Source: Thermoanaerobaculales bacterium (GTDB lineage Bacteria > Acidobacteriota > Thermoanaerobaculia > Thermoanaerobaculales > Sulfomarinibacteraceae). From it: a stretch of 64,000 bases of DNA. Below, in pieces: positions 34,491 through 44,399 of this stretch (the stretch's first letter is position 1; each line of letters begins with the position of its first letter). The notes beneath the pieces are model-generated. The model was not told the DNA's origin, did no database searches, and was given only the letters and a program-made list of their open reading frames with translations. The translations under genes were made by a program, and so were the position numbers. The stretch covers positions 1 through 64,000 of the forward strand of contig JALOLD010000009.1 in assembly GCA_025456145.1 (NCBI GenBank), in the 5' to 3' direction.

Positions 34491-35059
34491 GGCGACCCGA
34501 GCTCGAGGGCTGGGTGCTCGCCGGCGGGACCGGGCTCGCCCTGCAGCTCGGCCATCGGGTGTCGGAGGACTTCGACCTCTTCCGCACCACCCCCTTCTCC
34601 GCCGACCGCCTCGCTCGAGGCCTGGGCGAGATCGGCGACCTCGAGGTGCTGCAGGACGAGGAGCACACGCTGACCGTGATCCTGTCGGGGGTCAAGATCT
34701 CGTTCTTCTCGGCTCCCGAGAGCTTCCTGTTCCCGACGGCGCCGTACTCGTTCTTCGAGATCGCCGACCCCCGCGACATCGCGCTGATGAAGCTGGCGGC
34801 GGTCTCGGGGCGGGGCAGCCGGAAGGACTTCGTCGACCTCTACACCATCCTGCGCGGCGGTCTCTCGCTCGAGCAGTGCCTCGACTGGCTGCCGAAGAGG
34901 TACGGGGAGGGGCGGGTCAACGCCTACCACGTCCTCAAGAGCCTGACCTACTTCGAGGATGCCGAGCGCGAGCCGATGCCGCGGATGCTCGAGCCCTTCG
35001 ACTGGTCCGAGTGCACGCGGTTCTTCGTGCGCGAGGCGCACGCGATCGTGCTGCCGTGA
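34430..35059 (+). CDS. AbiEii/AbiGii-type nucleotidyltransferase, putative toxin
   Basis: LEGWVLAGGTGLALQLGHRVSEDFDLF NTase motif; RDIALMKLAAVSGRGSRKDFVDLYTIL. Overlaps the upstream gene by 61 nt. Confidence 0.8.
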   Translation: MHEKVLPRGSREVLARLEPLRRPELEGWVLAGGTGLALQLGHRVSEDFDLFRTTPFSADRLARGLGEIGDLEVLQDEEHTLTVILSGVKISFFSAPESFLFPTAPYSFFEIADPRDIALMKLAAVSGRGSRKDFVDLYTILRGGLSLEQCLDWLPKRYGEGRVNAYHVLKSLTYFEDAEREPMPRMLEPFDWSECTRFFVREAHAIVLP

Positions 35060-35100
35060 CCGGCGGGGCCGCGGTCGTCGAGGCCGGCCGGTCCCCTGCC

Positions 35101-37047
35101 CTACTCCACCTCGAACCGCCGCGGGTCGGGCTGCAGCGCCTTCTCGATGGTGTTGTTGGCGAGGCGCTCCTTGAGCAGGGTCATCGTGTTCTTCGGGTGG
35201 AGCAGCCGGAAGTCCTCGTCGCCCTCGCGCGGCGTCGCGCCCTCCATGATCAGCTCGATGACCGCCTCGGGGGTCAGCATCGGCTCGACCGCGAGGATCT
35301 TGGCCGCCAGGTTGACCACCTGGGGCGCCGACATCGAGGTCCCCGACGCCGCCAGCCGTCCGCCGCCCGGCACGAAGCTCTCGACCTCGAAGCCGTTGGC
35401 GTAGAGCCGGACGTTGGCGCCCTGGCTGGTGAAGCCGGTCGGGTCGCCCGCCTGGTCGACCGCGCCGACCACCAGCAGGTTGGGCAGGTTGAAGGACGAG
35501 GGGATGTTCTGGGCGAAGTCGACGTCGTCGTCGGAGTTGCCGGCGGCGTTGACGAAGAGGATGTTGCGCGCCTCGGCCATCTCCTTCTTGAGCGAGCTCG
35601 TCAGGATGCCGAAGATCTCGCGGGTCAGCGCGGCGCGCTCGTCGGGGGTGGCGCCGACGCCGTTCGCCTCGAGCGCCGACTCGATCTCCTTGAGCGTCCA
35701 GCCCCAGCTCATGTTGACCACCCGGACGCCGTAGGAGCGGAAGTAGCGGATCGTCTGGCGGAACGACTCGGCGAGCTTCTTGGCGATCGCCACCGACAGC
35801 GGCGCCGGCGGGTTGTGGTAGTCGAAGCTGAGCCGCGCGACCATGATCCGGGCGTACGGGTTGTCCTCGATCGCGATGCCGGCGACGTGGGTGCCGTGCA
35901 TGTAGAGCGCGGCGAAAGAGAGCGCCTCGAGGAAGTCGTTGACCTTGTCGGGCTCGATCGAACCGAGGTGGCGCTTGAGCTCGGTGGCCTCGGGGCTGTC
36001 GATCGACGAGGTGAGATCCATGAACCCCTTGGTGTAGCCCATCGCCTCGTCGACCCGGCCGGCCATGTCGCCCTCGGGGTGGAGGAGGAATGGCGTCTTG
36101 TTGCCCTCGAAGTCGTAGGCGATGCCGTTGATGTCGTCGACAAAGGCGTTGGTGTCGCTGTCCTCGCCGTCGGCCTTCTCGCTCGGGTTGACCCAGAGCC
36201 GGCCCTCGAAGACCGAGACGTCGACGCCCGAGTCCCAGATGCCGACGATCACCGGCCGCGTGCCCTCGTCGGCGCCGAGGATGTAGTCCCGGGTCAGCCA
36301 GATGTTGGGCTTGTCTTTCTTGTTGGCGGCGATCAGCCGGCCGTAGACGTCGATCACCTCGGCGTTGAGCGGGATCGAGGTGGTCAAAGCGTAGCGGATC
36401 GCGACCACGGTGCCCACGAGATCCGAGCTGATCGCGCCGCTCGCCGCCACCGCCGGGTCGATCTGGCTCTTGGCCATCCCGAGGACGAGGTTGTCGGACA
36501 AGATCTCGGCGCGGCCCTTGGTCTCCTCGATTTCGTCCTGGACGACCGCCCAGGGCAGCGCGGTCACCGCCTTCTCGAGGTGCGCGGCAAAGGCCGCGGC
36601 GAAGGCCTCGAAATCGGCCGCCGGGTCGGCCTCGGCGCGCGCGGCGACCCAGGCCCTGGTGAACAGCCCGGTGGTCAGCCTGCCCGCCTCCTTGTCCTCG
36701 AGCTCGCGGATCTGCTCGGTGCGGGCCAGGGCCGAGTCGTAGTCGCCGGCCATCAGGTCGAGCCGCGACAGGATCGAGTAGTAGCCCTGGAGCGTCGCCG
36801 CGTCGTCGATCTCGTAGGTCGCGAGCACCCCCTCGATGTCGGCGCGGACCTTGGCGGCGAGCTCGGCGAAGGCCTCGTCCGAGGTCAGGATGGGCACCAC
36901 CGAGCCCTCGACCGGGTAGCTGAAGCGCGGCAGCTCGTCGAGGCTCGAGATCTTGACCTTGTCGGCGGCCACCGCCGGAAGGGCGCTCGCCAGAGAGGCG
37001 ATCACGCACCACAGGAGGGCGATTCGGAGAGCGGACGGGACACGCAT
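35101..37047 (-). CDS. Secreted S8 (subtilisin-like) peptidase
   Basis: VGIWDSGVDVSVF (Asp), HGTHVAGIA (His), GTSMSAPQVVNLAA (Ser); signal peptide MRVPSALRIALLWCVIASLASALPAVAA. Confidence 0.9.
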   Translation of the reverse strand: MRVPSALRIALLWCVIASLASALPAVAADKVKISSLDELPRFSYPVEGSVVPILTSDEAFAELAAKVRADIEGVLATYEIDDAATLQGYYSILSRLDLMAGDYDSALARTEQIRELEDKEAGRLTTGLFTRAWVAARAEADPAADFEAFAAAFAAHLEKAVTALPWAVVQDEIEETKGRAEILSDNLVLGMAKSQIDPAVAASGAISSDLVGTVVAIRYALTTSIPLNAEVIDVYGRLIAANKKDKPNIWLTRDYILGADEGTRPVIVGIWDSGVDVSVFEGRLWVNPSEKADGEDSDTNAFVDDINGIAYDFEGNKTPFLLHPEGDMAGRVDEAMGYTKGFMDLTSSIDSPEATELKRHLGSIEPDKVNDFLEALSFAALYMHGTHVAGIAIEDNPYARIMVARLSFDYHNPPAPLSVAIAKKLAESFRQTIRYFRSYGVRVVNMSWGWTLKEIESALEANGVGATPDERAALTREIFGILTSSLKKEMAEARNILFVNAAGNSDDDVDFAQNIPSSFNLPNLLVVGAVDQAGDPTGFTSQGANVRLYANGFEVESFVPGGGRLAASGTSMSAPQVVNLAAKILAVEPMLTPEAVIELIMEGATPREGDEDFRLLHPKNTMTLLKERLANNTIEKALQPDPRRFEVE

Positions 37048-37174
37048 GGGCAGGCTCCTTCTCGTTCGGATCTGATACGCGCGAAGCCCGCCCCGGGTTC
37101 TCCCGCGAGCCCGGCGAGCTCCGGAAGGGGAATGGTATTCTACCCCTCGTGAAAGGGGTGTAATCAAGGCGATC

Positions 37175-38992
37175 ATGGCCCAGCGCAAGGTTGAGTACGA
37201 CGAGAAGGCGATCCAGACCCTCGACCCCCTCGAGCACATCCGGCTGCGCACCGGGATGTACATCGGTCGCATCGGAGACGGCTCGAACCCCGCCGACGGG
37301 ATCTACGTCATGCTCAAGGAGGTCATCGACAACTCGGTCGACGAGTTCATCATGGGCCAGGGCCGGCGGATCGCGATCACCCGCGACGGCAAGGGGATCG
37401 AGGTCCGCGACTTCGGGCGCGGGATCCCACTCGGCAAGGTCGTCGACTGCGTCTCCAAGATCAACACCGGCGGCAAGTACAACGACGACGTCTTCCAGTT
37501 CTCGGTCGGCCTCAACGGGGTCGGCAACAAGGCGGTCAACGCGCTGTCGTCGTCCTTCGAGGTGGTCAGCTTCCGCGACGGCAAGTTCAAGCGGGCGCTC
37601 TTCGAGCGCGGCCTCAAGGTCAAGGAGGAGGGCGGCAAGGAGACGAAGGAGCGCCCCGGGACGCTCATCCGCTTCACCCCCGACCCCGAGATCTTCGGCG
37701 ACTACGACTGGCGCGAGGAGTACCTCGAGCACCGGCTGCGCTACTACGCCTTCCTCAACAGCGGTCTGACCCTCGACTACAACGGCCGCAAGTTCACCTC
37801 GTCGAACGGTCTGTGCGACCTGCTGGCCTACGAGCTCGGCGACGAGATGGCGCTGTACGAGCCGATGCACTGCAAGCTCGACCGGCTCGAGTTCGCCTTC
37901 ACCCACACCCACGCCTATGGCGAGAGCTACTTCAGCTTCGTCAACGGCCAGTACACCAACGACGGCGGCACCCACCAGAGCGCCTTCCGCGAGGGCGTGC
38001 TCAAGGGGGTCAACGAGTTCGCCCGGAACGGCTTCGCCGGCGAGGACGTCCGCGACGGCCTGATCGGCGCGGTGGCGGTCAAGGTCCAGGACCCGGTCTT
38101 CGAGTCGCAGACCAAGAACAAGCTCGGCTCGACCGAGGTGAGGTCGTGGGTGGTCACCGCGGTCAAGGACCAGGTCGTGCTGTGGCTCCACAAGAACCGC
38201 GACGAGGCCGACAAGCTGCTCGACAAGGTCAAGAGCAACCAGCGGCTGCGCAAGGAGCTGTCGGCGATCAAGAAGGAGGCCCGCGAGCGGGCCAAGAAGG
38301 TCGCGATCCGGATCCCCAAGCTCATCGACTGCAAGGTCCACCTGACCGACGACAAGGGCAAGCGCCGCGAGGAGACGACGATCTTCCTCACCGAGGGCGA
38401 CTCGGCGGGGGGCGCGATGATCCAGGCCCGCGACGTCCAGACCCAGGCGATCTACTCGCTCAAGGGCAAGCCGCTCAACACCCACGGCATGGGCCGCGAG
38501 GCGGTGTACAAGAACGAGGAGCTCTACAACATCATGCGCGCCCTCGGCATCGAGGAGGACCTCGAGGGGCTGCGCTACAACCGGGTGGTCATCGCCACCG
38601 ACGCCGACGTCGACGGGATGCACATCCGAAACCTCCTCCTGACCTACTTCCTGCGCTTCTTCGAGGAGCTCGTCTCGACCGGTCACGTCTTCATCCTCGA
38701 CACCCCGATCTTCAGGGTGCGCAACAAGAAGGAGACCGTCTACTGCTACTCCGAGCGCGAGCGCGACGAGGCGGTGGCGCGGCTTGCGGGCAACGAGGTG
38801 ACCCGGTTCAAGGGCCTCGGCGAGATCAGCCCGAGGGAGTTCAAGCAGTTCATCGCCGACGACGACCACCTGCGGCCGGTCGTGGTCGGCTCGATGGGCG
38901 ACGTCAAGGCCGCGCTCGACTTCTTCATGGGCAAGAACACCCCGGCGCGCAAGCAGTTCATCATCGAGCGGTTGATTGCTGATATCGCGTGA
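37175..38992 (+). CDS. parE: DNA topoisomerase IV subunit B-like (ParE type)
   Basis: GHKL ATPase (LKEVIDNSVDEF, DFGRGIPLG, GLNGVGNKAVNAL) and TOPRIM (LTEGDSAGG, TDADVDGMHIRNL). Confidence 0.85.
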   Translation: MAQRKVEYDEKAIQTLDPLEHIRLRTGMYIGRIGDGSNPADGIYVMLKEVIDNSVDEFIMGQGRRIAITRDGKGIEVRDFGRGIPLGKVVDCVSKINTGGKYNDDVFQFSVGLNGVGNKAVNALSSSFEVVSFRDGKFKRALFERGLKVKEEGGKETKERPGTLIRFTPDPEIFGDYDWREEYLEHRLRYYAFLNSGLTLDYNGRKFTSSNGLCDLLAYELGDEMALYEPMHCKLDRLEFAFTHTHAYGESYFSFVNGQYTNDGGTHQSAFREGVLKGVNEFARNGFAGEDVRDGLIGAVAVKVQDPVFESQTKNKLGSTEVRSWVVTAVKDQVVLWLHKNRDEADKLLDKVKSNQRLRKELSAIKKEARERAKKVAIRIPKLIDCKVHLTDDKGKRREETTIFLTEGDSAGGAMIQARDVQTQAIYSLKGKPLNTHGMGREAVYKNEELYNIMRALGIEEDLEGLRYNRVVIATDADVDGMHIRNLLLTYFLRFFEELVSTGHVFILDTPIFRVRNKKETVYCYSERERDEAVARLAGNEVTRFKGLGEISPREFKQFIADDDHLRPVVVGSMGDVKAALDFFMGKNTPARKQFIIERLIADIA

Positions 38993-38996
38993 TCCC

Positions 38997-39062
38997 GCGT
39001 CCGCGTCCGCGTCCGACGACCCGGATTCGGGCACGGACGCGGACGCGGACTCGGACGCGGGT
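38997..39062. repeat. Inverted hexamer tracts between parE and parC (element A copy 5)
   Basis: cgcgtccgcgtccgcgtccg acgacccggattcgggca cggacgcggacgcggactcggacgcggg; can form a long hairpin. Confidence 0.85.
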
Positions 39063-39073
39063 TCGGGAGTGAA

Positions 39074-41059
39074 ATGACCAAAGTCAAGTCCCTGATGGGA
39101 CAGAACTTCATCGAGTACGCCAGCTACGTGATCATGGATCGCGCGATCCCCGATCTGCGCGACGGCCTCAAGCCGGTGCAGCGCCGCATCCTGGCCACCC
39201 TCGAGAGGATGGACGACGGCAAGTTCCACAAGGTCGCCAACGTCATCGGCGACACGATGAAGCTCCACCCCCACGGCGACGCGTCGATCGGCGACGCGCT
39301 GGTCGTGCTCGCCAACAAGGACTACTTCATCGAGCGCCAGGGCAACTTCGGCAACATCGTCACCGGCCACGCCGCGGCCGCTCCCCGGTACATCGAGTGC
39401 CGGCTCACCGACCTCGCCCGCGAGACGCTGTTCAACAAGGCGCTCACCGAGCTCCGTCCGTCCTACGACGGCCGCAACACCGAGCCGGTGGTCCTCCCGG
39501 CCAAGCTGCCGGTGCTCCTGCTGCTCGGCGCCGAGGGCATCGCGGTCGGGATGTCGACCCGCATCCTGCCCCACAACTTCGGCGAGCTGCTTACCGCCCA
39601 GATCAGGATCCTCCGCAACGAGCCGATGGAGCTCTTCCCCGACTTCCCGACCGGCGGGCTGGTCGACGTCAGCGAGTACGACGACGGTCGCGGCCGGATC
39701 CGGGTCCGGGCGCGGATCGAGAGCAAGGACCCCAAGACCGTCGTCATCCGGGAGATCCCGCCCACCACCACCACCGAGGGGCTCATCGCCTCGATCGAAG
39801 CCGCGGCCCAGAAGGGCAAGGTCAAGATCGGCTCGATCGACGACTTCACGACCGAGAAGGTCGAGATCGAGATCGGGCTGCCGCGCGGGGTGTACGCGGA
39901 GGAGGTCGTCCCGCAGCTCTATGCCCACACCGACTGCGAGGTCTCGATCACCGCCAACATGGTGATGATCAAGGACGACCGCCCGGTCGAGATCGGCGTC
40001 TCGGAGGCCCTGTGCTTCCTCACCGACCGGCTGCGCGGCATCGTCAGGGCCGAGCTCGAGCTCGAGCTCGACCGGCTCGCCGAGAGGAAGCTCTGGCTCG
40101 ACCTCGAGCGGATCTTCATCGAAAACCGGGTCTACAAGCGGATCGAGAAGGCGACCACCGCCGAGCAGGTGACGACCGAGGTCCGGACCGGGCTCGCGCC
40201 CTTCCTCGACGAGCTCGACCGCGAGATCACCGACGACGACATCGAGCGGCTGCTCAAGATCCCGATCCGGCGGATCTCGCAGTACGACATCGACAAGAAC
40301 CGCAGCGAGATCGACGCCACCCTCAAGGCGATCAAGGCCGCCCGCTCAAAGCTGCGCAAGCTCACCGAGACGACCATCGCCTGGATCGAGGAGGTGCTCG
40401 CGAAGTACCACCACCGCTGGCCGCGCCGCTCCGAGCTGGCGGCGTTCGAGACGGTCAACGTCCGGGCGGTGGCGCGGCAGAACCTCAAGGTCGCCTACGA
40501 CCCCGACACCGGGCTGTTCGGGACCGCCGTCCGGGGCGAGCGCTTCGCGCTGTCGGTGTCGGAGTACGACAAGATCCTGCTCGTCTCCAAGGACGGCAGC
40601 TACCGCGTGGTCGGCCCGGAGGAGAAGATCTTCGTCCCCGGCAAGGTCATCTGGGCCGGGGTGCTCGACCCCGACCAGGGGCGCACCTTCACCGTCGTCT
40701 ACCGCACCGGCGACCGCATCGCCTGGGGCAAGAAGGTCCACATCAGAGCCTTCATCAAGGACCGCGAGTACCAGCTCGTCAAGGACCCCAAGGGCGCCGT
40801 CGACCTGCTCATCGAGGGCGAGTCGGACGACCTGGTCCACCTCGACTTCGTCCCGGCCAAGCGCCAGCGGGTGCACGAGGCCGACTTCGACCTCGCCGAG
40901 CTCGAGCTCAAAGGGGTCGCCGCCCTGGGCCGCCGGCTCGCCCCCAAGCCGGTCGCCCGGATCAAGCGGTACCGGCGCGGCGACACGCCGCTGCCCGAGC
41001 CCGCCGCGGATGGCTCGCCCGACTCGGACGACCAGCCCACCCTCTTCGAAGGAGAGTGA
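39074..41059 (+). CDS. parC: DNA topoisomerase IV subunit A-like (ParC/GyrA family)
   Basis: YASYVIMDRAIPDLRDGLKPVQRRIL, MKLHPHGDASIGDALV, catalytic-Tyr region AAAPRYIECRLTDLA. Confidence 0.85.
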   Translation: MTKVKSLMGQNFIEYASYVIMDRAIPDLRDGLKPVQRRILATLERMDDGKFHKVANVIGDTMKLHPHGDASIGDALVVLANKDYFIERQGNFGNIVTGHAAAAPRYIECRLTDLARETLFNKALTELRPSYDGRNTEPVVLPAKLPVLLLLGAEGIAVGMSTRILPHNFGELLTAQIRILRNEPMELFPDFPTGGLVDVSEYDDGRGRIRVRARIESKDPKTVVIREIPPTTTTEGLIASIEAAAQKGKVKIGSIDDFTTEKVEIEIGLPRGVYAEEVVPQLYAHTDCEVSITANMVMIKDDRPVEIGVSEALCFLTDRLRGIVRAELELELDRLAERKLWLDLERIFIENRVYKRIEKATTAEQVTTEVRTGLAPFLDELDREITDDDIERLLKIPIRRISQYDIDKNRSEIDATLKAIKAARSKLRKLTETTIAWIEEVLAKYHHRWPRRSELAAFETVNVRAVARQNLKVAYDPDTGLFGTAVRGERFALSVSEYDKILLVSKDGSYRVVGPEEKIFVPGKVIWAGVLDPDQGRTFTVVYRTGDRIAWGKKVHIRAFIKDREYQLVKDPKGAVDLLIEGESDDLVHLDFVPAKRQRVHEADFDLAELELKGVAALGRRLAPKPVARIKRYRRGDTPLPEPAADGSPDSDDQPTLFEGE

Positions 41060-41102
41060 CCCTGGCTCGGATCATACTCACCCGGATCGCTCAGGTTCTG
41101 AC

Positions 41103-41420
41103 CGATCCCGATCCCGATCCCGATCCCGTTCCCGATGCGACGTCCCGTGAACCGTCGCAACCACGAAGTCACGAAGACACGAAGGCGAGCACGAAGGGGA
41201 TGGTGGTGCGGGCGTCCCGTCCGCAGGGTCGCGATCGATGAGATCGAGAACCCGATGGCTGGGTCCAGCGTGAGTCGGGATCGGGACCGATGACTCCCCC
41301 AACCTGACTCAAGGGGATAGGTGAGGCCCGGAGTATTCACGAGCAGTCTGCTGCGGCAGACGATTCATCCGCCGCAGCCGCGTCTTCGCGCTTGCGACGA
41401 TGCGATGTCTCCGTGCCTCA
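41103..41420. repeat. Dispersed repeat element F copy 1 (GATCCC tract, ACGAAGACACGAAG motif, CGCTTGCGACGATGCG motif)
   Basis: Shares motifs in inverted orientation with 44400-44610. Confidence 0.55.
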
Positions 41421-42551
41421 CCGAGTCGACGGGGACCAGGCGCCGAGATCGCCGCTTTCGAAGTCGTCGAAGAAGAGACCGGAGGTGATCCGGTACACCG
41501 CATCCGCCGCGGTCGAGGAGTGGAACGCCGCCAGATAGAGGCTGCCCCCGTGAAGGGTGAAGAAGTACGGGACGTGCCGGTCCGGGAGGAGGTGGCTGAG
41601 CTCCTCCCAGCTCCCGTTCGCCAGGTCGTCCCAGGTTCGGAAGCGGACCAGCTTGAACCGGTTGTGGTCGGTGCCGGAGGCGTAGGCCGGGTGGAAGAAG
41701 TTCGAGAGGTACCAGTAGCCGTCATAGCGCTCGATGTCGTTGGGGATGAAGCCGGTGGTCTCCCACGACCCGGCCACCGCGTGGGCGATCTTGCCGTAGC
41801 TCGGGTGGACGGTCACCAGGCCGGCGTCGAAGTCGTCGATTTCGATCACCAGCCCCTCCGCGGAGGCGGCGAGGAGGACCTTTCCGTCGACCACCGTCAG
41901 ACCCCTCGAGTACCCGCCCGCCACGGCCGAGAGGTCGAGCGCCGCCTCGTCGACGCCGAACGCCGAGAACCTCATCACGGCCGGGGCGTTGGGGTTGAGC
42001 ACGTAGACCAGCCCGGTGGCCGGGTCCGAGACGACGTCGTGGGGGCGGTGCAGCGCGACTCCGGCGATCGAGGAGCGACCGGTCGCGTCGCCGCCGTCGA
42101 CCCGCTCGAAGGAGAGCACCCGGTGGTTGTCGGTGTCGACGCAGTACAGGAGCTGCTGGGTCGGCGAGGAGGTCAACGCGTGGGGGCCGTCGACCGCGTG
42201 CGGCGACGTCTGCCAGGCCGAGGCGCTCCCAAGGGGGCGGTAGCTGAAGCGGTCGTTCGTGACCTCGGAGATGATCTCGAAGCCGTCGGCGAAGGCGATG
42301 TGGGTCGGCAGGTCGAGGATCACCCCCGAGGCGCCCGGTGCGAACTCCTCGATCGTGAGGCTGTGCGGCGGGACCGAGCGCGCCGGCGCCGGCGGTCTCA
42401 GCGTGGGGTCGACGGGCGGGAAGACCGGGGCCTCGGGCGACCGCTCGGTCGCGGTCGCCGCCGTCGCCATGACGAGCAGCGCTCCGGCCATGAGCCGCGC
42501 AGCTCGGCCCGATCGCCCCGCCGGGCCGGCTGTTCGAAGCTGGGTGAGCAC
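41418..42551 (-). CDS. Secreted beta-propeller-like hypothetical protein with C-terminal LFFDDFESGDLGAWS tail
   Basis: Signal peptide, propeller-type repeats (LLYCVDTDNHRVLSFE, GLVYVLNPNAPAVMRFS), conserved tail. Confidence 0.7.
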   Translation of the reverse strand: MLTQLRTAGPAGRSGRAARLMAGALLVMATAATATERSPEAPVFPPVDPTLRPPAPARSVPPHSLTIEEFAPGASGVILDLPTHIAFADGFEIISEVTNDRFSYRPLGSASAWQTSPHAVDGPHALTSSPTQQLLYCVDTDNHRVLSFERVDGGDATGRSSIAGVALHRPHDVVSDPATGLVYVLNPNAPAVMRFSAFGVDEAALDLSAVAGGYSRGLTVVDGKVLLAASAEGLVIEIDDFDAGLVTVHPSYGKIAHAVAGSWETTGFIPNDIERYDGYWYLSNFFHPAYASGTDHNRFKLVRFRTWDDLANGSWEELSHLLPDRHVPYFFTLHGGSLYLAAFHSSTAADAVYRITSGLFFDDFESGDLGAWSPSTR

Positions 42552-42596
42552 CGTCGGATCCGTCCGTTTCGCTATGATAGCAATGGAGGTTCCGGC

Positions 42597-43994
42597 GTGG
42601 TGATCGCACACCGCCCTGGGCTCGGAGCCCTCGCGAGGTCCTCGACCTTCGCCCTCACGCTCTCGGTGGTCCTGCTCTGGCCGGGCTTGTCGGCGGCCCA
42701 GTCTTTGGTCCGCGGACCCTATCTGCAGACGCCGACCGCGGACGGCGTCATTGTCAGGTGGCGCACCGATGTCCCCTCGGACACGCGGCTCGCCTACGGG
42801 CCGTCCTTCGGCCAGCTCGGCTCGGTGATCACCGACCCGCAGCTGGTAGTCGACCACGAGGTCGAGATCGTCGGTCTCGAGCCGGCGACCAGGACCTACT
42901 ACTCGATCGGGTCGTCGGCCGCGGTCCTCGCCGGCGCCGACCCCGAGCACTGGTTCACCACCGCGCCGGTCGGTAACGACCGTTCGTTCACCCAGATCTG
43001 GGCGATCGGCGACTCGGGGACCGCCGACGCCAACTCAGCCGCCGTCAGGGACGGCTACCTGATCGCCAGCGGCGGCGTCCCCAGCGACGTCTGGCTGATG
43101 CTCGGCGACAACGCCTACCCCGACGGCACCGACCCCGAGTACCAGGCCGCGGTCTTCGACACCTACCCCACGATCCTCCGCAGCACTCCCCTGTGGCCCG
43201 CCTTCGGCAACCACGACGCCCACAGCGCGACATCGGCCACCCAGTCCGGCCCGTACTTCGAGATCTTCAGCCTCCCCGTCGCCGGTCAGGCGGTCGGCCT
43301 GGCATCCGGCACCGAGGCCTACTACTCCTTCGACCACGGCAACATCCACTTCGTCTGCCTCGACACCTCGGACAGCTCGCTCGACCCCGGCGACGAGATG
43401 CTCCAGTGGATGGTGGCCGATCTCCGGGCCACCACGAGGGACTGGATCATCGCGTTCTTCCACCACCCGCCCTACACCAAGGGCTCGCACGACTCCGATG
43501 TCGAGCCCAATTTGATCGCGGTCCGGGAGAACGTCATCCCGCTCCTCGAGGAGCTCGGGGTCGACCTCGTGCTGAGCGGCCACAGCCACCACTACGAACG
43601 GTCCTTCCTGCTCGACGGTCACTACGGGCTCTCGAGCACCTTCGATCCGACGACCATGGCGCTCGACGGCGGCGACGGCCGGCCGGAGGGCGACGGACCG
43701 TACGTCAAGCAGCCGGGGCCCCACAACGGCGCCGTCTACGTGGTCAACGGGACGGGCGGCGAGGTCGGCGGCGCCGGGGCGGGGCTCGACCACCCCGCGA
43801 TGTTCATCAGCCACGCCAAGCTGGGCTCGATGATCCTCCAGGCGACCGGCGACACCCTCGACGTCCGCTTCGTCAACAAGCTCGGCGTGAGGAAGGACTG
43901 GTTCACCCTGGTCAAGCAGGGGCTGCCGATCTTCAGGGACGGGTTCGAGTACGCGAGCACCGCCTCGTGGAGCGGGGTCGAGCCCGGCGGCTGA
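42597..43994 (+). CDS. Secreted purple acid phosphatase-like metallophosphoesterase with C-terminal IFRDGFEYASTASWS tail
   Basis: GDSGTADANS, LGDNAYPDG, FGNHDAHS, FFHHPPYTKG, LSGHSHHYERS metallophosphoesterase motifs; fibronectin-like N-terminal domain. Confidence 0.9.
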   Translation: MVIAHRPGLGALARSSTFALTLSVVLLWPGLSAAQSLVRGPYLQTPTADGVIVRWRTDVPSDTRLAYGPSFGQLGSVITDPQLVVDHEVEIVGLEPATRTYYSIGSSAAVLAGADPEHWFTTAPVGNDRSFTQIWAIGDSGTADANSAAVRDGYLIASGGVPSDVWLMLGDNAYPDGTDPEYQAAVFDTYPTILRSTPLWPAFGNHDAHSATSATQSGPYFEIFSLPVAGQAVGLASGTEAYYSFDHGNIHFVCLDTSDSSLDPGDEMLQWMVADLRATTRDWIIAFFHHPPYTKGSHDSDVEPNLIAVRENVIPLLEELGVDLVLSGHSHHYERSFLLDGHYGLSSTFDPTTMALDGGDGRPEGDGPYVKQPGPHNGAVYVVNGTGGEVGGAGAGLDHPAMFISHAKLGSMILQATGDTLDVRFVNKLGVRKDWFTLVKQGLPIFRDGFEYASTASWSGVEPGG

Positions 43995-44046
43995 CCGGCG
44001 GGCCACCCGGTCGTGCTGCGCGTTGCCCGGCGGACAGCGACTCCGC

Positions 44047-44349
44047 TTACGGCTGGACCTCGTCGAGCAGGCCGAGGAAGGCGTCGTAGTCCATGGCCTG
44101 CCACGACTCCGCCGACACCGCGCCCCCGGCGCGCGAGATGACCGACACCTTGTGGGCGGTCTCGACGTCGGGGGCGTCGTAGATGTCCATGAAGTCATAG
44201 GGCCCGAGGATCGCGTAGTGGGCGTGCCAGGTCACCTCGGGGCAGGCCGTCTTGACCTTCTTGAGCCAGGCGCGGCCCATGGCGCGGCGTACCTCGGCGT
44301 CGTGCAGGCTCTCCGGCGCGAGACGGGTCATCAGGACGAATCGCGGCAT
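44047..44349 (-). CDS. GYD-domain protein
   Basis: MPRFVLMTRLAPESL...WHAHYAILGPYDFMDIYDAPDVETAHKVS. Confidence 0.75.
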   Translation of the reverse strand: MPRFVLMTRLAPESLHDAEVRRAMGRAWLKKVKTACPEVTWHAHYAILGPYDFMDIYDAPDVETAHKVSVISRAGGAVSAESWQAMDYDAFLGLLDEVQP

Positions 44350-44399
44350 GGCTCACCTCCGGTGGCTCAGGTTTGCCACCACCATAGCGCCATCCGACC

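Noticed and set aside
34244-39928. 1894-aa minus-strand ORF
   Set aside because: Antisense to parE, parC and XRE/AbiEii and overlapping the S8 peptidase; Asp/Arg/Leu-rich GC artefact with no domain-like sequence.
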